From the NCBI GenBank assembly GCA_021825585.1, contig JAKAGT010000015.1, forward strand, positions 61,030 to 125,029: a stretch of DNA of 64,000 nucleotides, written 5' to 3'. Made by a program: the position numbers and the translations under genes. Shown piece by piece: positions 18,882-27,598 of this stretch; position 1 is the first letter of the stretch, and every line of letters starts with the position of its first letter. The notes beneath the pieces were generated by a model, which was not told where the DNA came from, searched no databases, and saw nothing but the letters and a program-made list of their open reading frames with translations. Origin of the DNA: Bacteroidota bacterium (GTDB taxonomy: Bacteria > Bacteroidota > Ignavibacteria > Kryptoniales > JAKASW01).

Positions 18882-19343
18882 TTGATTAAGCATGAAGGTA
18901 AGCTGAACGGAGACGGCCTGAAGATGGCCGTAGTGGTCAGCAGATTCAATGGTTTTGTCACAGAAAAACTTCTCTCAGGGGCACTCGACGGGTTGTTGCG
19001 GCACGGAGTAGCCGACGATAACATCGATGTGTATTATTGTCCGGGCGCGTTTGAAATACCGGCCCTCGTGAATAAGCTCGTCGATGCGAAGAAACACGAC
19101 GCTGTGATATGCCTTGGGGCGGTGATCAGAGGCGAGACACCTCATTTCGATTATGTAGCGGGCGAGTCCGCAAAGGGGATAGGACAGCTTTCTATCAGGG
19201 CAAGCATGCCGGTGATCTATGGCGTACTTACAACCGATACGGTTGACCAGGCTGTTGATAGGTCGGGAGGCAAGTCGGGGAACAAGGGATTTGATGCAGC
19301 AATGACTGCCATCGAGATGGTGAATCTGGTGAAGAAGCTGTAG
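18882..19343 (+). CDS. ribH: 6,7-dimethyl-8-ribityllumazine synthase
   Basis: This is the penultimate enzyme of riboflavin synthesis; it condenses the pyrimidinedione with dihydroxybutanone phosphate. It has 153 residues, the normal length. Motifs are VVVSRFNGFVTEKLL, CPGAFEIPALV, the active-site stretch GAVIRGETPHFDYV with its histidine, and PVIYGVLTTDT. The start is a TTG at 18882, justified by AGGAG at 18871-18875 with a six-base spacer; the nearest ATG (18892) is out of frame. It is the only riboflavin gene in the window. Confidence 0.96.
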   Translation: MIKHEGKLNGDGLKMAVVVSRFNGFVTEKLLSGALDGLLRHGVADDNIDVYYCPGAFEIPALVNKLVDAKKHDAVICLGAVIRGETPHFDYVAGESAKGIGQLSIRASMPVIYGVLTTDTVDQAVDRSGGKSGNKGFDAAMTAIEMVNLVKKL

Positions 19344-19351
19344 CCCGATTC

Positions 19352-21586
19352 ATGTCCAGAAAAATAATCCTGTCTCTCGTTTTCATTCTCTGGGGTGGGT
19401 TTGCTTTTGCGCAGACCCTTACCTGGAAGAACTTTTCCAGCATGTACAATGTCAACCAGGTGACGGTCATCCAGGGGAAAGTCTGGGCCGCAACCTCCGG
19501 CGGCGTCTTTTCGTACTCGCCTCTCAATGGTACGTTCAATCAGTTCACAACCACGGAAGGATTGTCGGACATCGAGGCAACATCGATAGCGGCCGACAGC
19601 GGCGGCGCAATATTAATAGGGGAAGGGAACGGAGCCATCGACGAGCTTGACTCGTCCGGCCACCGGCTGAGATCACAGCAGGACATCGTAAAGTCGTCGG
19701 CGCTTTCGAAGCAGGTCACCAGTATGTCTCTGTCAGGAGATACTCTCTTCGCCTGCACGCCTTTTGGCGTAGTGGTAATCTCAAGATCATCTTTCGGTGT
19801 GCTTGACAGCTATACTCATTTTGTTCCTTCACAAGGTTCTGTTCAGGCAAACGGCGTGGCGCTGTTTGACGGTAATATCTATGTCGGGAGCCAGTTTGGT
19901 CTTTCTTACGCTCCGCAGTCAGGCATCAATCTCGCAGCCCCGGACCTCTGGACTGTCAACGATACTCTGGGTCTGAATTTTGGCGTAAACGCCTTGATAG
20001 TCTTCAACGGGCTTCTGATGGTCGGCACCAATCAGGGGCTGTACTATAGCAGCGATGGCAGATCGTTCAACCAGTTGTCAGGAATCCCTCAAGGCACAGT
20101 CTCGAGTCTCTCTGAGAGCGCGGGATTTCTCCTCGTCAACACTTCAACAGGCCTCTACAAACTAAACTCGGTCAGCTCTGTGACCGCCGTTTACAACGGT
20201 GGAATACAGTTGAGCGGTGCGGTCGCTTATTCCGATACGCTATTGATCGGAGCCACAGATCAAGGTCTGCTTTCAGTGGGATCGGCCGTTCGCTTGATCC
20301 CGCCTCCCGGTCCCGCCACCAATACGATTTCTCACTTATCCGTAGACGCTTCCGGCAATTTGTGGTGCGCCACTAGTTTGAACGATGTCGGAGTGGCTTT
20401 TATGGAGTTCGACGGCACGACGTGGCGGAACTACAGCGTTGCCCGGGATTCGATACTCCCGTCAAACACCTTCTTCCAGATCAGCGCACTTTGCGGAGGG
20501 AGAGTTCTGGCGGGTTCGTGGGGGTTTGGTATGGCCCTGCTGCAAGGCGACTCCATGACCGTTTATAATAATTCAAATTCAGGTTTGGTCGGGGTCCAGC
20601 AAAATCCATCCTACGTTCTGGTCGGGGATGCGGTTTGTGATTCGAGCGGCGATATCTGGATGACAAATCCATTCGCGTACAATGGAAACGTGATTGCAGC
20701 GTTTGTCCCTGCTCAGAACAAATGGTACACCTTCAGCAACGTTTATTGCGCCCCCTCGAAGTTTGTGCCGATAGCGATTGACCCTTACGGCGGTATCTGG
20801 ACCGGTGACGAGTACGGAGATAGCCAGGGAGCTTACCACGGCCTTTTCTATTACAATGCGAACGGTACCCTCAGCAACAAAGCAGACGATATAAGCTCTC
20901 TTATCGACGTTGCGAGTCAGACGAGCGGTTATCTCAGCGATCAGGTCAACGCGGTTACTGTAGATAACGAAGGACAGCTCTGGATTGGGACAACGCTGGG
21001 GTTGGGGGCAATTTATGATCCGAATCCTGCATACCAGAGCGGGATTTCATCGATATATTCGATGCTCGATCAGGATGTCAGCGGAATAGACTACGACGCA
21101 CTGGACCACAAATGGGTTTCGACCGCTACCGGAGTATACGTCCTGTCGAGTGACGGAAATACCAGGCTCGCGCAGTATAATACTACAAACAGCCCCCTGC
21201 CCAGTGACAACGTGATCTCGGTTGCGTGCGACAGGGCTCGTGGAATTGTATATTTCGCTACCCCGTACGGGGTCACAGAATTAGACATGGGTATTCAGCA
21301 GCCGCAACAGAACTTTTCCAAACTGAAGATATTCCCGGATCCTGCCAGGATCCCGAGCGCCCAGCCGATCCAGATAGTCGGGTTAGTAGCCAACAGCCAG
21401 ATCAAGATTTTTTCGGTCGACGGAAGGCTCGTTGATGAATTCCAGGCGCAGGGAGGGAAGATAGCATATTGGAATGGGACAGACGGCGGTGGCAAACTTC
21501 TTCCGAGCGGTATTTATATCGTCGTTGCATACTCCTCGGATGGGAGTCAGAGTACTGTGGCGAAAATGGCAATTATCAGGCAGTAG
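19352..21586 (+). CDS. PorZ-like two-propeller protein with type IX sorting domain
   Basis: This is an exported protein of 744 residues. It has a signal peptide (MSRKIILSLVFILWGGFAFA), two beta-propellers of the two-component-regulator-propeller type (VWAATSGGVFSYSP, LWIGTTLGLGAIYDP) and a C-terminal sorting domain from about residue 650 (LKIFPDPARIPSAQPI, then LLPSGIYIVVAYSSDG). The opening LTWKNFSSMYNVNQV and GLSDIEATSIAADSG resemble PorZ, a surface component of the type IX secretion system that helps attach cargo to anionic lipopolysaccharide. No other por gene is adjacent. An alternative is an ordinary secreted propeller cargo. It starts 9 bases after ribH. Confidence 0.7.
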   Translation: MSRKIILSLVFILWGGFAFAQTLTWKNFSSMYNVNQVTVIQGKVWAATSGGVFSYSPLNGTFNQFTTTEGLSDIEATSIAADSGGAILIGEGNGAIDELDSSGHRLRSQQDIVKSSALSKQVTSMSLSGDTLFACTPFGVVVISRSSFGVLDSYTHFVPSQGSVQANGVALFDGNIYVGSQFGLSYAPQSGINLAAPDLWTVNDTLGLNFGVNALIVFNGLLMVGTNQGLYYSSDGRSFNQLSGIPQGTVSSLSESAGFLLVNTSTGLYKLNSVSSVTAVYNGGIQLSGAVAYSDTLLIGATDQGLLSVGSAVRLIPPPGPATNTISHLSVDASGNLWCATSLNDVGVAFMEFDGTTWRNYSVARDSILPSNTFFQISALCGGRVLAGSWGFGMALLQGDSMTVYNNSNSGLVGVQQNPSYVLVGDAVCDSSGDIWMTNPFAYNGNVIAAFVPAQNKWYTFSNVYCAPSKFVPIAIDPYGGIWTGDEYGDSQGAYHGLFYYNANGTLSNKADDISSLIDVASQTSGYLSDQVNAVTVDNEGQLWIGTTLGLGAIYDPNPAYQSGISSIYSMLDQDVSGIDYDALDHKWVSTATGVYVLSSDGNTRLAQYNTTNSPLPSDNVISVACDRARGIVYFATPYGVTELDMGIQQPQQNFSKLKIFPDPARIPSAQPIQIVGLVANSQIKIFSVDGRLVDEFQAQGGKIAYWNGTDGGGKLLPSGIYIVVAYSSDGSQSTVAKMAIIRQ

Positions 21587-21590
21587 GTGT

Positions 21591-21612
21591 GGGCCGGCGT
21601 TTCCCCGGCCTT
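21591..21612 (+). terminator. Hairpin after the PorZ-like gene
   Basis: GGCCGG (21592-21597) pairs with CCGGCC (21605-21610) immediately after the stop codon at 21586. Only TT follows, so intrinsic termination is uncertain. Its position directly after a gene end is the main support. Confidence 0.35.
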
Positions 21613-21723
21613 CCGCATGAGTCGCCCGATGTGTGCATTTTTTGGCGGCAAATGATCGTGCCCGCGGAGATGGATGGCGGTGGTTAGCTTTTTTATGCAC
21701 TGTCTTTTATATTAAAAAAATCA

Positions 21724-22959
21724 ATGGACAGCATTTCCACACTCACTCAAAGGAGGCATACTCGATTGGACTTATTCCAAAAATGCTACGATTATACTCT
21801 CGCTGATGACGTCAAGAAGCAGGGGCTTTATCCTTATTTTCACCCGTTCCAGGAAAATGAGGGACCTGTCGTTGTAATTAACGGACGAAAAATAATAATG
21901 GCAGGGTCAAACAACTATTTGGGATTGACTACACATCCAAGGGTTCAAGAGGCCGCCAAGAAGGCGATCGACAAGTATGGGACGGGCTGTTCCGGGTCGA
22001 GGTATCTGACAGGCACTGTGGATTTGCATGTCGAGCTTGAAGATCGGCTCGCAAAATTCATGCACAAGGAGGCTTGCCTTACCTACTCGACAGGTTTTCA
22101 GACCGCCCTTGGCGTTATTTCCGGCATCGTAGGTCACGGCGAATATGTAATATCTGATCGAGACAATCACGCTTGCATCGTAACGGGCACGCTGATATCA
22201 AAGGGTCAAATGGCGGAGCTGGTACGTTACAAACATAACGACATGGCAAACCTTGAGCTCGTGATATCCCGATTACCGTTGGATGCTCCCAAGTTAATCG
22301 TGTCGGACGGAGTATTCTCTACTTCAGGAGACATTATCGACCTGCCCCCCTTGGTGGAGGTTGCCAAGAAATACAATGCCCGTGTTATGCTTGACGACGC
22401 GCATTCTGTTGGAGTAATAGGAAACGGCGGGCGAGGGACAGCCAGCCATTTCGGGCTGGAAGATAGTGTTGATTTGGTCATGGGGACTTTTTCAAAGACT
22501 TTTGCGTCGTTGGGCGGCTTCGTTGTCGGGGATAAGGCAGTTATCAACTATCTAAAACACAACTCACCCGCGTTCATTTTTAGTGCCAGTCCGACACCTG
22601 CCTCCGTGGCTGCGGCCATCGAATCTCTCAAAATTCTGGAAGAAGAGCCGCAACTGGTTGACAGGCTGATAAAGAATGCCGACCGCGTGCGCAAAGGACT
22701 CAAGCAGCTCGGCTTTGATGTGCATGAGAATAAGACCGCGATAGTTCCCGTGATCATCGGCGACACTATGAAGACGCTTCTGTTCTGGAAAAAACTCTTC
22801 GATGCGGGCGTGTACGCAAATGCTTTTGTGAGACCGGGCGTACCTCCGGGAAACGAGATGATGCGAACAAGCTACATGGCAACGCACGAGCCGGAGCATC
22901 TCGATAAGATTGTCGAGCTGTTCGGAGTCATTGGGAAGGAACTGGGTGTCATTTCTTGA
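21724..22959 (+). CDS. PLP-dependent acyltransferase, serine palmitoyltransferase type
   Basis: This alpha-oxoamine synthase of 411 residues condenses an acyl-CoA with an amino acid. Family motifs are [48 protein letters not shown], the PLP-lysine segment [14 protein letters not shown] and [12 protein letters not shown]. The N-terminal [13 protein letters not shown] and the [12 protein letters not shown] form match serine palmitoyltransferases of Bacteroidetes better than BioF or Kbl, so the first step of sphingolipid synthesis is the favoured role. The adjacent GNAT-type acyltransferase fits that. No biotin or threonine-degradation gene is nearby. Substrate specificity is inferred, not shown. 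Confidence 0.85.
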   Translation: MDSISTLTQRRHTRLDLFQKCYDYTLADDVKKQGLYPYFHPFQENEGPVVVINGRKIIMAGSNNYLGLTTHPRVQEAAKKAIDKYGTGCSGSRYLTGTVDLHVELEDRLAKFMHKEACLTYSTGFQTALGVISGIVGHGEYVISDRDNHACIVTGTLISKGQMAELVRYKHNDMANLELVISRLPLDAPKLIVSDGVFSTSGDIIDLPPLVEVAKKYNARVMLDDAHSVGVIGNGGRGTASHFGLEDSVDLVMGTFSKTFASLGGFVVGDKAVINYLKHNSPAFIFSASPTPASVAAAIESLKILEEEPQLVDRLIKNADRVRKGLKQLGFDVHENKTAIVPVIIGDTMKTLLFWKKLFDAGVYANAFVRPGVPPGNEMMRTSYMATHEPEHLDKIVELFGVIGKELGVIS

Positions 22960-23014
22960 TTGATAGCCGGTAAACCAGTCAATTCACTTACGAAGCACAA
23001 ATCTGAGGAATGAT

Positions 23015-24133
23015 ATGAGCCAAATCGACATTGAGCCCGTTCGAACCAAGAAGGACTTGATGACTTTTATTAAGTTGCCATGGAAGATTTATCAGAATGA
23101 TCCGTATTGGGTTCCGCCTCTAATTATGGACCGGAAGAAGCTGCTTGATACCAAAAAGAACCCTTTTTATTTGCATTCTGAGATCGAGTTGTTCCTTGCG
23201 AAAAAAGACGGGGAGATTGTCGGAAGAAACGCGGCAATTATCAACCGTAACCACAACAAGTTTCAGGAAGAGGAAATAGGCTTCTTCGGCTTCTTTGAAT
23301 CAGTGAATGATCAGGCTGTCGCGAATGCGCTCTTCGATGCATCCAAAGACTGGATAAAGAAAAAGGGCTTTTCGGCAATGAGAGGGCCGATGAATCCATC
23401 GACCAATGACGAGGTCGGCTTGCTCGCCGAGGGCTTCGACAGCAGCCCGTTGGTCCTGATGACATACAACCCTCCGTACTATCTCGATCTCTACACCAAC
23501 TACGGTCTGAAGAAGGAAAAGGACCTTTATGCCTATCATGTCAACAAGGATCGCGTATTTACGGAGAAGCTCGAACGCGTTGCTAGAATGATAACCCATA
23601 AAGAGGGTGTGGTGTTTCGCAGTATAGATATGAAAAAGCTCGATGAAGAGATCAAGAGAGTCAAAGAGGTTTACAACGAAGCCTGGAGCAAGAACTGGGG
23701 CTTTGTTCCGATGACCGACGAGGAATTTGATTTTCTTGCCGAAGATTTGAAACAAGTCGTCGTGCCGGACCTGGCCATATTTGCGGAGGTGAAAGGGAAG
23801 CCGGTCGGTTTCTCGCTCTCTCTGCCTGATATAAATTATGCGTTGAAGTATAACAAGAAGGGGCGGCTGTTGCCGGGCGCGTACCATCTTCTGACCAAGA
23901 AGAAGCAAATTCACTGGGTGAGAATTATGGTGCTTGGAGTGATTCACAGCTACCAGCAGACCGGTATTTCCGCCGTGCTTTTTTACGAGACTGCGAAGCG
24001 CGGCGTGAAGCTCGGTTACTACGACGGCGAAGCTTCGTGGGTTCTCGAAGATAACCTGATGATGAATCGCAGCGCCGACCTGTTGAACGCTGAGAAATAT
24101 AAAACTTACAGAGTCTACAAAAAGGAATTTTAA
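23015..24133 (+). CDS. GNAT-fold N-acyltransferase, candidate bacterial ceramide synthase
   Basis: This protein of 372 residues opens with FIKLPWKIYQNDPYWVPPL and contains GFFGFFESVND, MRGPMNPSTNDEVGLL and LMTYNPPYYLDLYTNYG, the signature of a widespread GNAT-related family. The C-terminal half carries the acetyl-CoA-type fold (WVRIMVLGVIHSYQQTGI). Some members of this family, in proteobacterial sphingolipid clusters, are bacterial ceramide synthases that acylate the product of serine palmitoyltransferase. Its place directly after such a gene, on the same strand, supports that reading. The function remains inference, since most members are uncharacterised. GAGGA lies upstream of ATG 23015; ilvE follows after 18 bases. 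Confidence 0.65.
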   Translation: MSQIDIEPVRTKKDLMTFIKLPWKIYQNDPYWVPPLIMDRKKLLDTKKNPFYLHSEIELFLAKKDGEIVGRNAAIINRNHNKFQEEEIGFFGFFESVNDQAVANALFDASKDWIKKKGFSAMRGPMNPSTNDEVGLLAEGFDSSPLVLMTYNPPYYLDLYTNYGLKKEKDLYAYHVNKDRVFTEKLERVARMITHKEGVVFRSIDMKKLDEEIKRVKEVYNEAWSKNWGFVPMTDEEFDFLAEDLKQVVVPDLAIFAEVKGKPVGFSLSLPDINYALKYNKKGRLLPGAYHLLTKKKQIHWVRIMVLGVIHSYQQTGISAVLFYETAKRGVKLGYYDGEASWVLEDNLMMNRSADLLNAEKYKTYRVYKKEF

Positions 24134-24151
24134 TCGGAGGTCTCTAAAGCA

Positions 24152-25075
24152 ATGGCTGTAAAGAAAGTAGATAAAATATGGATGAATGGGGAGCTGATTG
24201 ATTGGGATGATGCGAAGGTGCATGTGCTGTCTCACGTGATACATTATGGGTCCAGCTGGTTTGAAGGAATTCGTTGCTATGATACGGCAAAAGGATCGGC
24301 AATCTTCAGGCTTGATGAACACTTAAAAAGGCTTCATAATTCCGTGAAGATCTACCGTGCAGAGATTCCGTACTCGGACGAACAGCTCAAACAGGCCGTG
24401 ATGGAGACGATAAGGGCGAACAGGATGAAGGCGTGTTACATCCGGCCGGTTGTGTTCCGGGGCTACGGCGATGTCGGAGTCAATCCGTCGAATAATCCCG
24501 TCGATACGGTGGTCGCAGTCTGGGATTGGGGACAATACCTGGGCACTGGAGCGCTGGAAAACGGGATAGATGTATGTGTGTCGAGCTGGAGGCGCCCCGA
24601 ACCGGATACATTTCCGACTATGGCCAAGACCGGCGGAAACTATATGAACTCGCAGCTGATAAAACTCGAGGCGATTGCAAACGGTTACAGCGAAGGCATT
24701 GCTCTGGATTCGAACGGCTATATAAGCGAGGGAAGCGGTGAAAATATCTTTGTTGTCATGGAGGGTGTGCTTTACACGACTCCGCTTCACGCTTCTATAC
24801 TTCCGGGAATTACGAGATCAAGTGTACTCCAGCTGGCAAAGGACGCAGGGATTGAAGTCAGGGAGGAGACGATGCTCCGCGAGGTGCTCTATGTCGCGGA
24901 TGAAGTGTTCTTTGCCGGAACCGCCGCGGAGCTGACTCCGATCCGATCCGTGGATAAGATAAAAGTTGGCGCCGGCAAGCCCGGTCCTATAACCCGCGAG
25001 ATGCAGAAGCGCTTCTTCGAAGTCGTCAGGGATGGCGCGGACAAACATGATTGGCTGAGTTTTGTGTATGATTAA
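24152..25075 (+). CDS. ilvE: Branched-chain amino acid aminotransferase
   Basis: This PLP fold-type IV transaminase handles the last step of valine, leucine and isoleucine synthesis. It has 307 residues. Motifs are HVLSHVIHYGSSWFEGIR, the arginine-rich substrate segment RPVVFRGYGDVGV, the PLP-lysine neighbourhood AKTGGNYMNSQLIKLEA, GYISEGSGENIFVV and LPGITRSSVLQLA. The conserved glutamate lies in REVLYVADEVFFAGTAAEL. This YIRP/GGNYMNS form is typical of IlvE rather than D-amino acid aminotransferase. It could also supply keto acids for branched fatty acids, which would fit the lipid genes upstream, but that is speculation. Confidence 0.93.
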   Translation: MAVKKVDKIWMNGELIDWDDAKVHVLSHVIHYGSSWFEGIRCYDTAKGSAIFRLDEHLKRLHNSVKIYRAEIPYSDEQLKQAVMETIRANRMKACYIRPVVFRGYGDVGVNPSNNPVDTVVAVWDWGQYLGTGALENGIDVCVSSWRRPEPDTFPTMAKTGGNYMNSQLIKLEAIANGYSEGIALDSNGYISEGSGENIFVVMEGVLYTTPLHASILPGITRSSVLQLAKDAGIEVREETMLREVLYVADEVFFAGTAAELTPIRSVDKIKVGAGKPGPITREMQKRFFEVVRDGADKHDWLSFVYD

Positions 25076-25110
25076 CATGCAGCGTTCCTAGGCTCCGGAA
25101 TCATCCTGAA

Positions 25111-25686
25111 ATGGCAGGAAAAGAATCTCCCCGAGGCGGCCTGTGGCAGAACTTTTTCAGGCAGCAAGACGATGGAGATGACTCGTTAAGTACACTCCTC
25201 TCGAGAGTCACTATCTTCTCAGATTTGACTGGTAGGGAGCTTGCAAGGGTTGGTTCGGTCATTCACCACCGGGAGTACGAGGCAAATGAGTACGTCTTCA
25301 GTCAAGGGGATCCGGGACTTGGAATGTACGTCATCGAAGAGGGCCAAGTGGAAATTGTGTGCGCAGACAAGAACGGTGCCGAAAGAAGTCTGGCCGCTTT
25401 GGCGGCAGGAGATTTTTTCGGGGAACTCTCTCTGTTCGACGAGTCTGCTCGCAGCGCATCAGCAGTAGCGAGAACCCCGTTGAAAGTCGTCGGCTTTTTC
25501 AGGCCTGATTTGCTTGGCCTGCTTAATCGCTCGCCAAAGATCGGAACTAAGATACTTCTGAAGTTGGGTGAAGTCATCGGGACGCGGTTGAGGATTACCA
25601 ATGAAGAGCTCATCAATCTGAGCGCGGAATTGGAAATTAATCAAGAAAACAAGCGGGGAGGGAGCCATGTCAACAGTAAGCCTTAA
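25111..25686 (+). CDS. Cyclic-nucleotide-binding-domain protein without output domain
   Basis: This protein of 191 residues carries a single cNMP-binding fold (about 32-150): YVFSQGDPGLGMYVIEEG and the phosphate-binding-cassette-like FGELSLFDESARSASAV. After the C-helix it ends in a short helical tail (about 160-191) with no helix-turn-helix, so it is not a Crp-type DNA-binding protein. Its last 20 bases overlap the start of the universal stress gene, giving translational coupling. A role in sensing a nucleotide and acting on a partner is plausible. The family is found as a stand-alone protein in many bacteria, with little experimental work. Confidence 0.82.
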   Translation: MAGKESPRGGLWQNFFRQQDDGDDSLSTLLSRVTIFSDLTGRELARVGSVIHHREYEANEYVFSQGDPGLGMYVIEEGQVEIVCADKNGAERSLAALAAGDFFGELSLFDESARSASAVARTPLKVVGFFRPDLLGLLNRSPKIGTKILLKLGEVIGTRLRITNEELINLSAELEINQENKRGGSHVNSKP

Positions 25687-26137
25687 AAAGATCCTGGTAC
25701 CGCAGGATTTTTCCGATTATTCTCTTCATGCGCTGAAATATGCAATTACTTTCGCGGAGCTGTTCAAGTCCGAACTGATCATACTTCATATCGTCGAACC
25801 TATTGTATATCCGGCAGATTTCAGCTTCGGTCAGGTCAGCATCCCGGCTATGGAGGAGGAAATACGCAAGCATAGCGAAGAACAGTTGAACGAGCTTCTC
25901 AGCAAGGAAGTCCCCGGAACCATAAAGGCGACTCCGATGATAAGAGTCGGCAAGCCTTTTATCGAAATAGTCGAAGTTGCCAAAGCGGAGAGCGCTGACC
26001 TGATAGTGATATCTTCTCATGGAAGGACAGGGATGGACCATGTGCTGTTTGGGAGCACTGCAGACAAGGTGGTAAGAAAAGCCCCATGTCCCGTCCTCAC
26101 GATCCGCCCGCACGAACACGAATTTGTCGTTCCTTAG
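25667..26137 (+). CDS. Universal stress protein, UspA family
   Basis: This single-domain Usp protein has 156 residues and belongs to the ATP-binding branch: the C-terminal signature GRTGMDHVLFGSTADKVVRK carries the G-2X-G-9X-G pattern and is followed by CPVLTIRP. The N-terminus KKILVPQDFSDYSLHALKYA is typical. Start ATG 25667 has GGGAGG upstream and lies inside the end of the cyclic-nucleotide-binding gene, so the two are made together. Pairs of Usp and cNMP-binding proteins suggest a joint stress or energy-status role. The gene converges on the sigma-54 regulator at 26285. Confidence 0.93.
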   Translation: MSTVSLKKILVPQDFSDYSLHALKYAITFAELFKSELIILHIVEPIVYPADFSFGQVSIPAMEEEIRKHSEEQLNELLSKEVPGTIKATPMIRVGKPFIEIVEVAKAESADLIVISSHGRTGMDHVLFGSTADKVVRKAPCPVLTIRPHEHEFVVP

Positions 26138-26284
26138 GGAAATCGCACAGGGAAGCACGGCCCGATTACATATACCCCTCACTTCCGTATCAGGAAGCCG
26201 GGGATCCGTTCTGTATCGTTCGTTTCCTAATCACGACACCACCGTGCGCATGCGGTCATCATGCAGTGTTCCCGAGAGACCGGA

Positions 26285-27598
26285 TTACAATCCATATTTC
26301 TTTCTCTTGCGCCAGAGCGTGGCCGGATCAATTCCAAGTACCCGCGATGCCTCTTCGACAGTCGGTGTCTCCTGAATCACTCTGGATATGTAGTCCCTCT
26401 CGAGTTGCTCCAACGAGACGAGTCGTTTGCTCTCCTCTTTTTGCAGCTCATCCGGAAGGTGAAAAACCTCTATCCTCTTTCCATGAGCTAGAAGCACCGC
26501 ACGTTCAACCACATTTTCCAGTTGGCGGATGTTGCCGGGCCAATTGTACTCTGTAAGAAGCCGGAAAGATTCCGCGGATATTTCCGGAGGATTCTCGCCC
26601 GCAAATCTCTTGACAAAGTGTTTCATCAGAAGGGGTATATCGTCCGCGCGTTCCCTCAGAGGAGGAAGCTTCAACTTGACTCCGTTGATTCTGTAATATA
26701 GGTCATCGCGGAATGTTCCCCCGGCCAGAGCCTCTTTCAGGTCACGGTTCGTCGCCGCGATGAACCGCACGTCCACTTTTATAGTCTGGGAGTCGCCCAC
26801 TCGTTCGAACTCCCTGCTTTGGAGAAAACGGAGCAGCTTAGCCTGCGTAGTAGTCGGTATTTCCGTTATCTCATCCAGAAACACCGTCCCCCCGTCCGCT
26901 ATCTCAAATCGCCCTTGCCTGTCGCGCACCGCACCGGTGAAGGAGCCGCGGATGTGACCGAACAGCTCACTTTCAAGTAAGCTCTCAGAAAGTGCCGCAC
27001 AGTTCACGGTCGTGAACGGCGCATCGGTTCTTGAGCTGGACTTGTGTATGAACTTCGCAAGGAGCTCCTTTCCGGTTCCGCTTTCTCCCTCTATCAACAC
27101 ACTGATGTTTGTATCGGCGATCTCCCGCGCTAAGTTGAGCAAAGACAGCATTTGAGGATCCGTAGTTATGATGTTCTCGGCTGCCTGGTATTGATGGAGT
27201 TGCTGCTGAAGGTCTTTCAGCTGCTTCTGGAGTGCATAATGGTCGTATACTTTCTGAGCAAAATGCTGCAATTCCTGAAAGTCAAAGGGCTTCTGAAGAT
27301 AATCGTATGCCCCTTGCTTGATCGCCTGAACAGCGCTGTCCACAGAACCGTGCGCGGTGACTATGACAGCGACAATATCGGGGGAGAACTTCTTCACTTC
27401 CGCCAGAAGCTGAAGTCCATCGATCGGGTGCATCTTCAGGTCGAAGAAACCTATGTCGAATTGAGTCTGAGCCGCGATCCCCAATGCCTCGTCCGGCTTG
27501 GATATGGCCGTTACTTCCAGCCCAATGGACTCGAGGCATATTTTCATCGTTCGAAGAATGTTCTGCTCATCGTCAACTAATAATACGTTTGCTTTCAT
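26285..27598 (-). CDS. Sigma-54-dependent response regulator (NtrC type)
   Basis: This protein of 437 residues has three parts. A receiver (1-120, VLLVDDEQNILRTM, aspartate in FDIGFFDLKMHPIDG) is followed by a AAA+ domain with Walker A IEGESGTGKELLAKFIH, the sigma-54 contact loop GSFTGA (usual form GAFTGA) and Walker B GGTVFLDEI. A Fis-type helix-turn-helix closes it (TVEEASRVLGIDPATLWRKR). The frame is open to 27817, but the receiver begins at ATG 27598. That ATG overlaps the stop of the kinase gene (ATGA), so the kinase at 27595-29451 is its partner. It should activate sigma-54 promoters; candidate sites lie at 29669 and 30481. Confidence 0.94.
   Translation of the reverse strand: MKANVLLVDDEQNILRTMKICLESIGLEVTAISKPDEALGIAAQTQFDIGFFDLKMHPIDGLQLLAEVKKFSPDIVAVIVTAHGSVDSAVQAIKQGAYDYLQKPFDFQELQHFAQKVYDHYALQKQLKDLQQQLHQYQAAENIITTDPQMLSLLNLAREIADTNISVLIEGESGTGKELLAKFIHKSSSRTDAPFTTVNCAALSESLLESELFGHIRGSFTGAVRDRQGRFEIADGGTVFLDEITEIPTTTQAKLLRFLQSREFERVGDSQTIKVDVRFIAATNRDLKEALAGGTFRDDLYYRINGVKLKLPPLRERADDIPLLMKHFVKRFAGENPPEISAESFRLLTEYNWPGNIRQLENVVERAVLLAHGKRIEVFHLPDELQKEESKRLVSLEQLERDYISRVIQETPTVEEASRVLGIDPATLWRKRKKYGL

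Noticed and set aside
23300..24322. Long minus-strand open frame opposite the GNAT-type gene
   Set aside because: No recognisable domain; it mirrors a well-supported gene and is a composition shadow.
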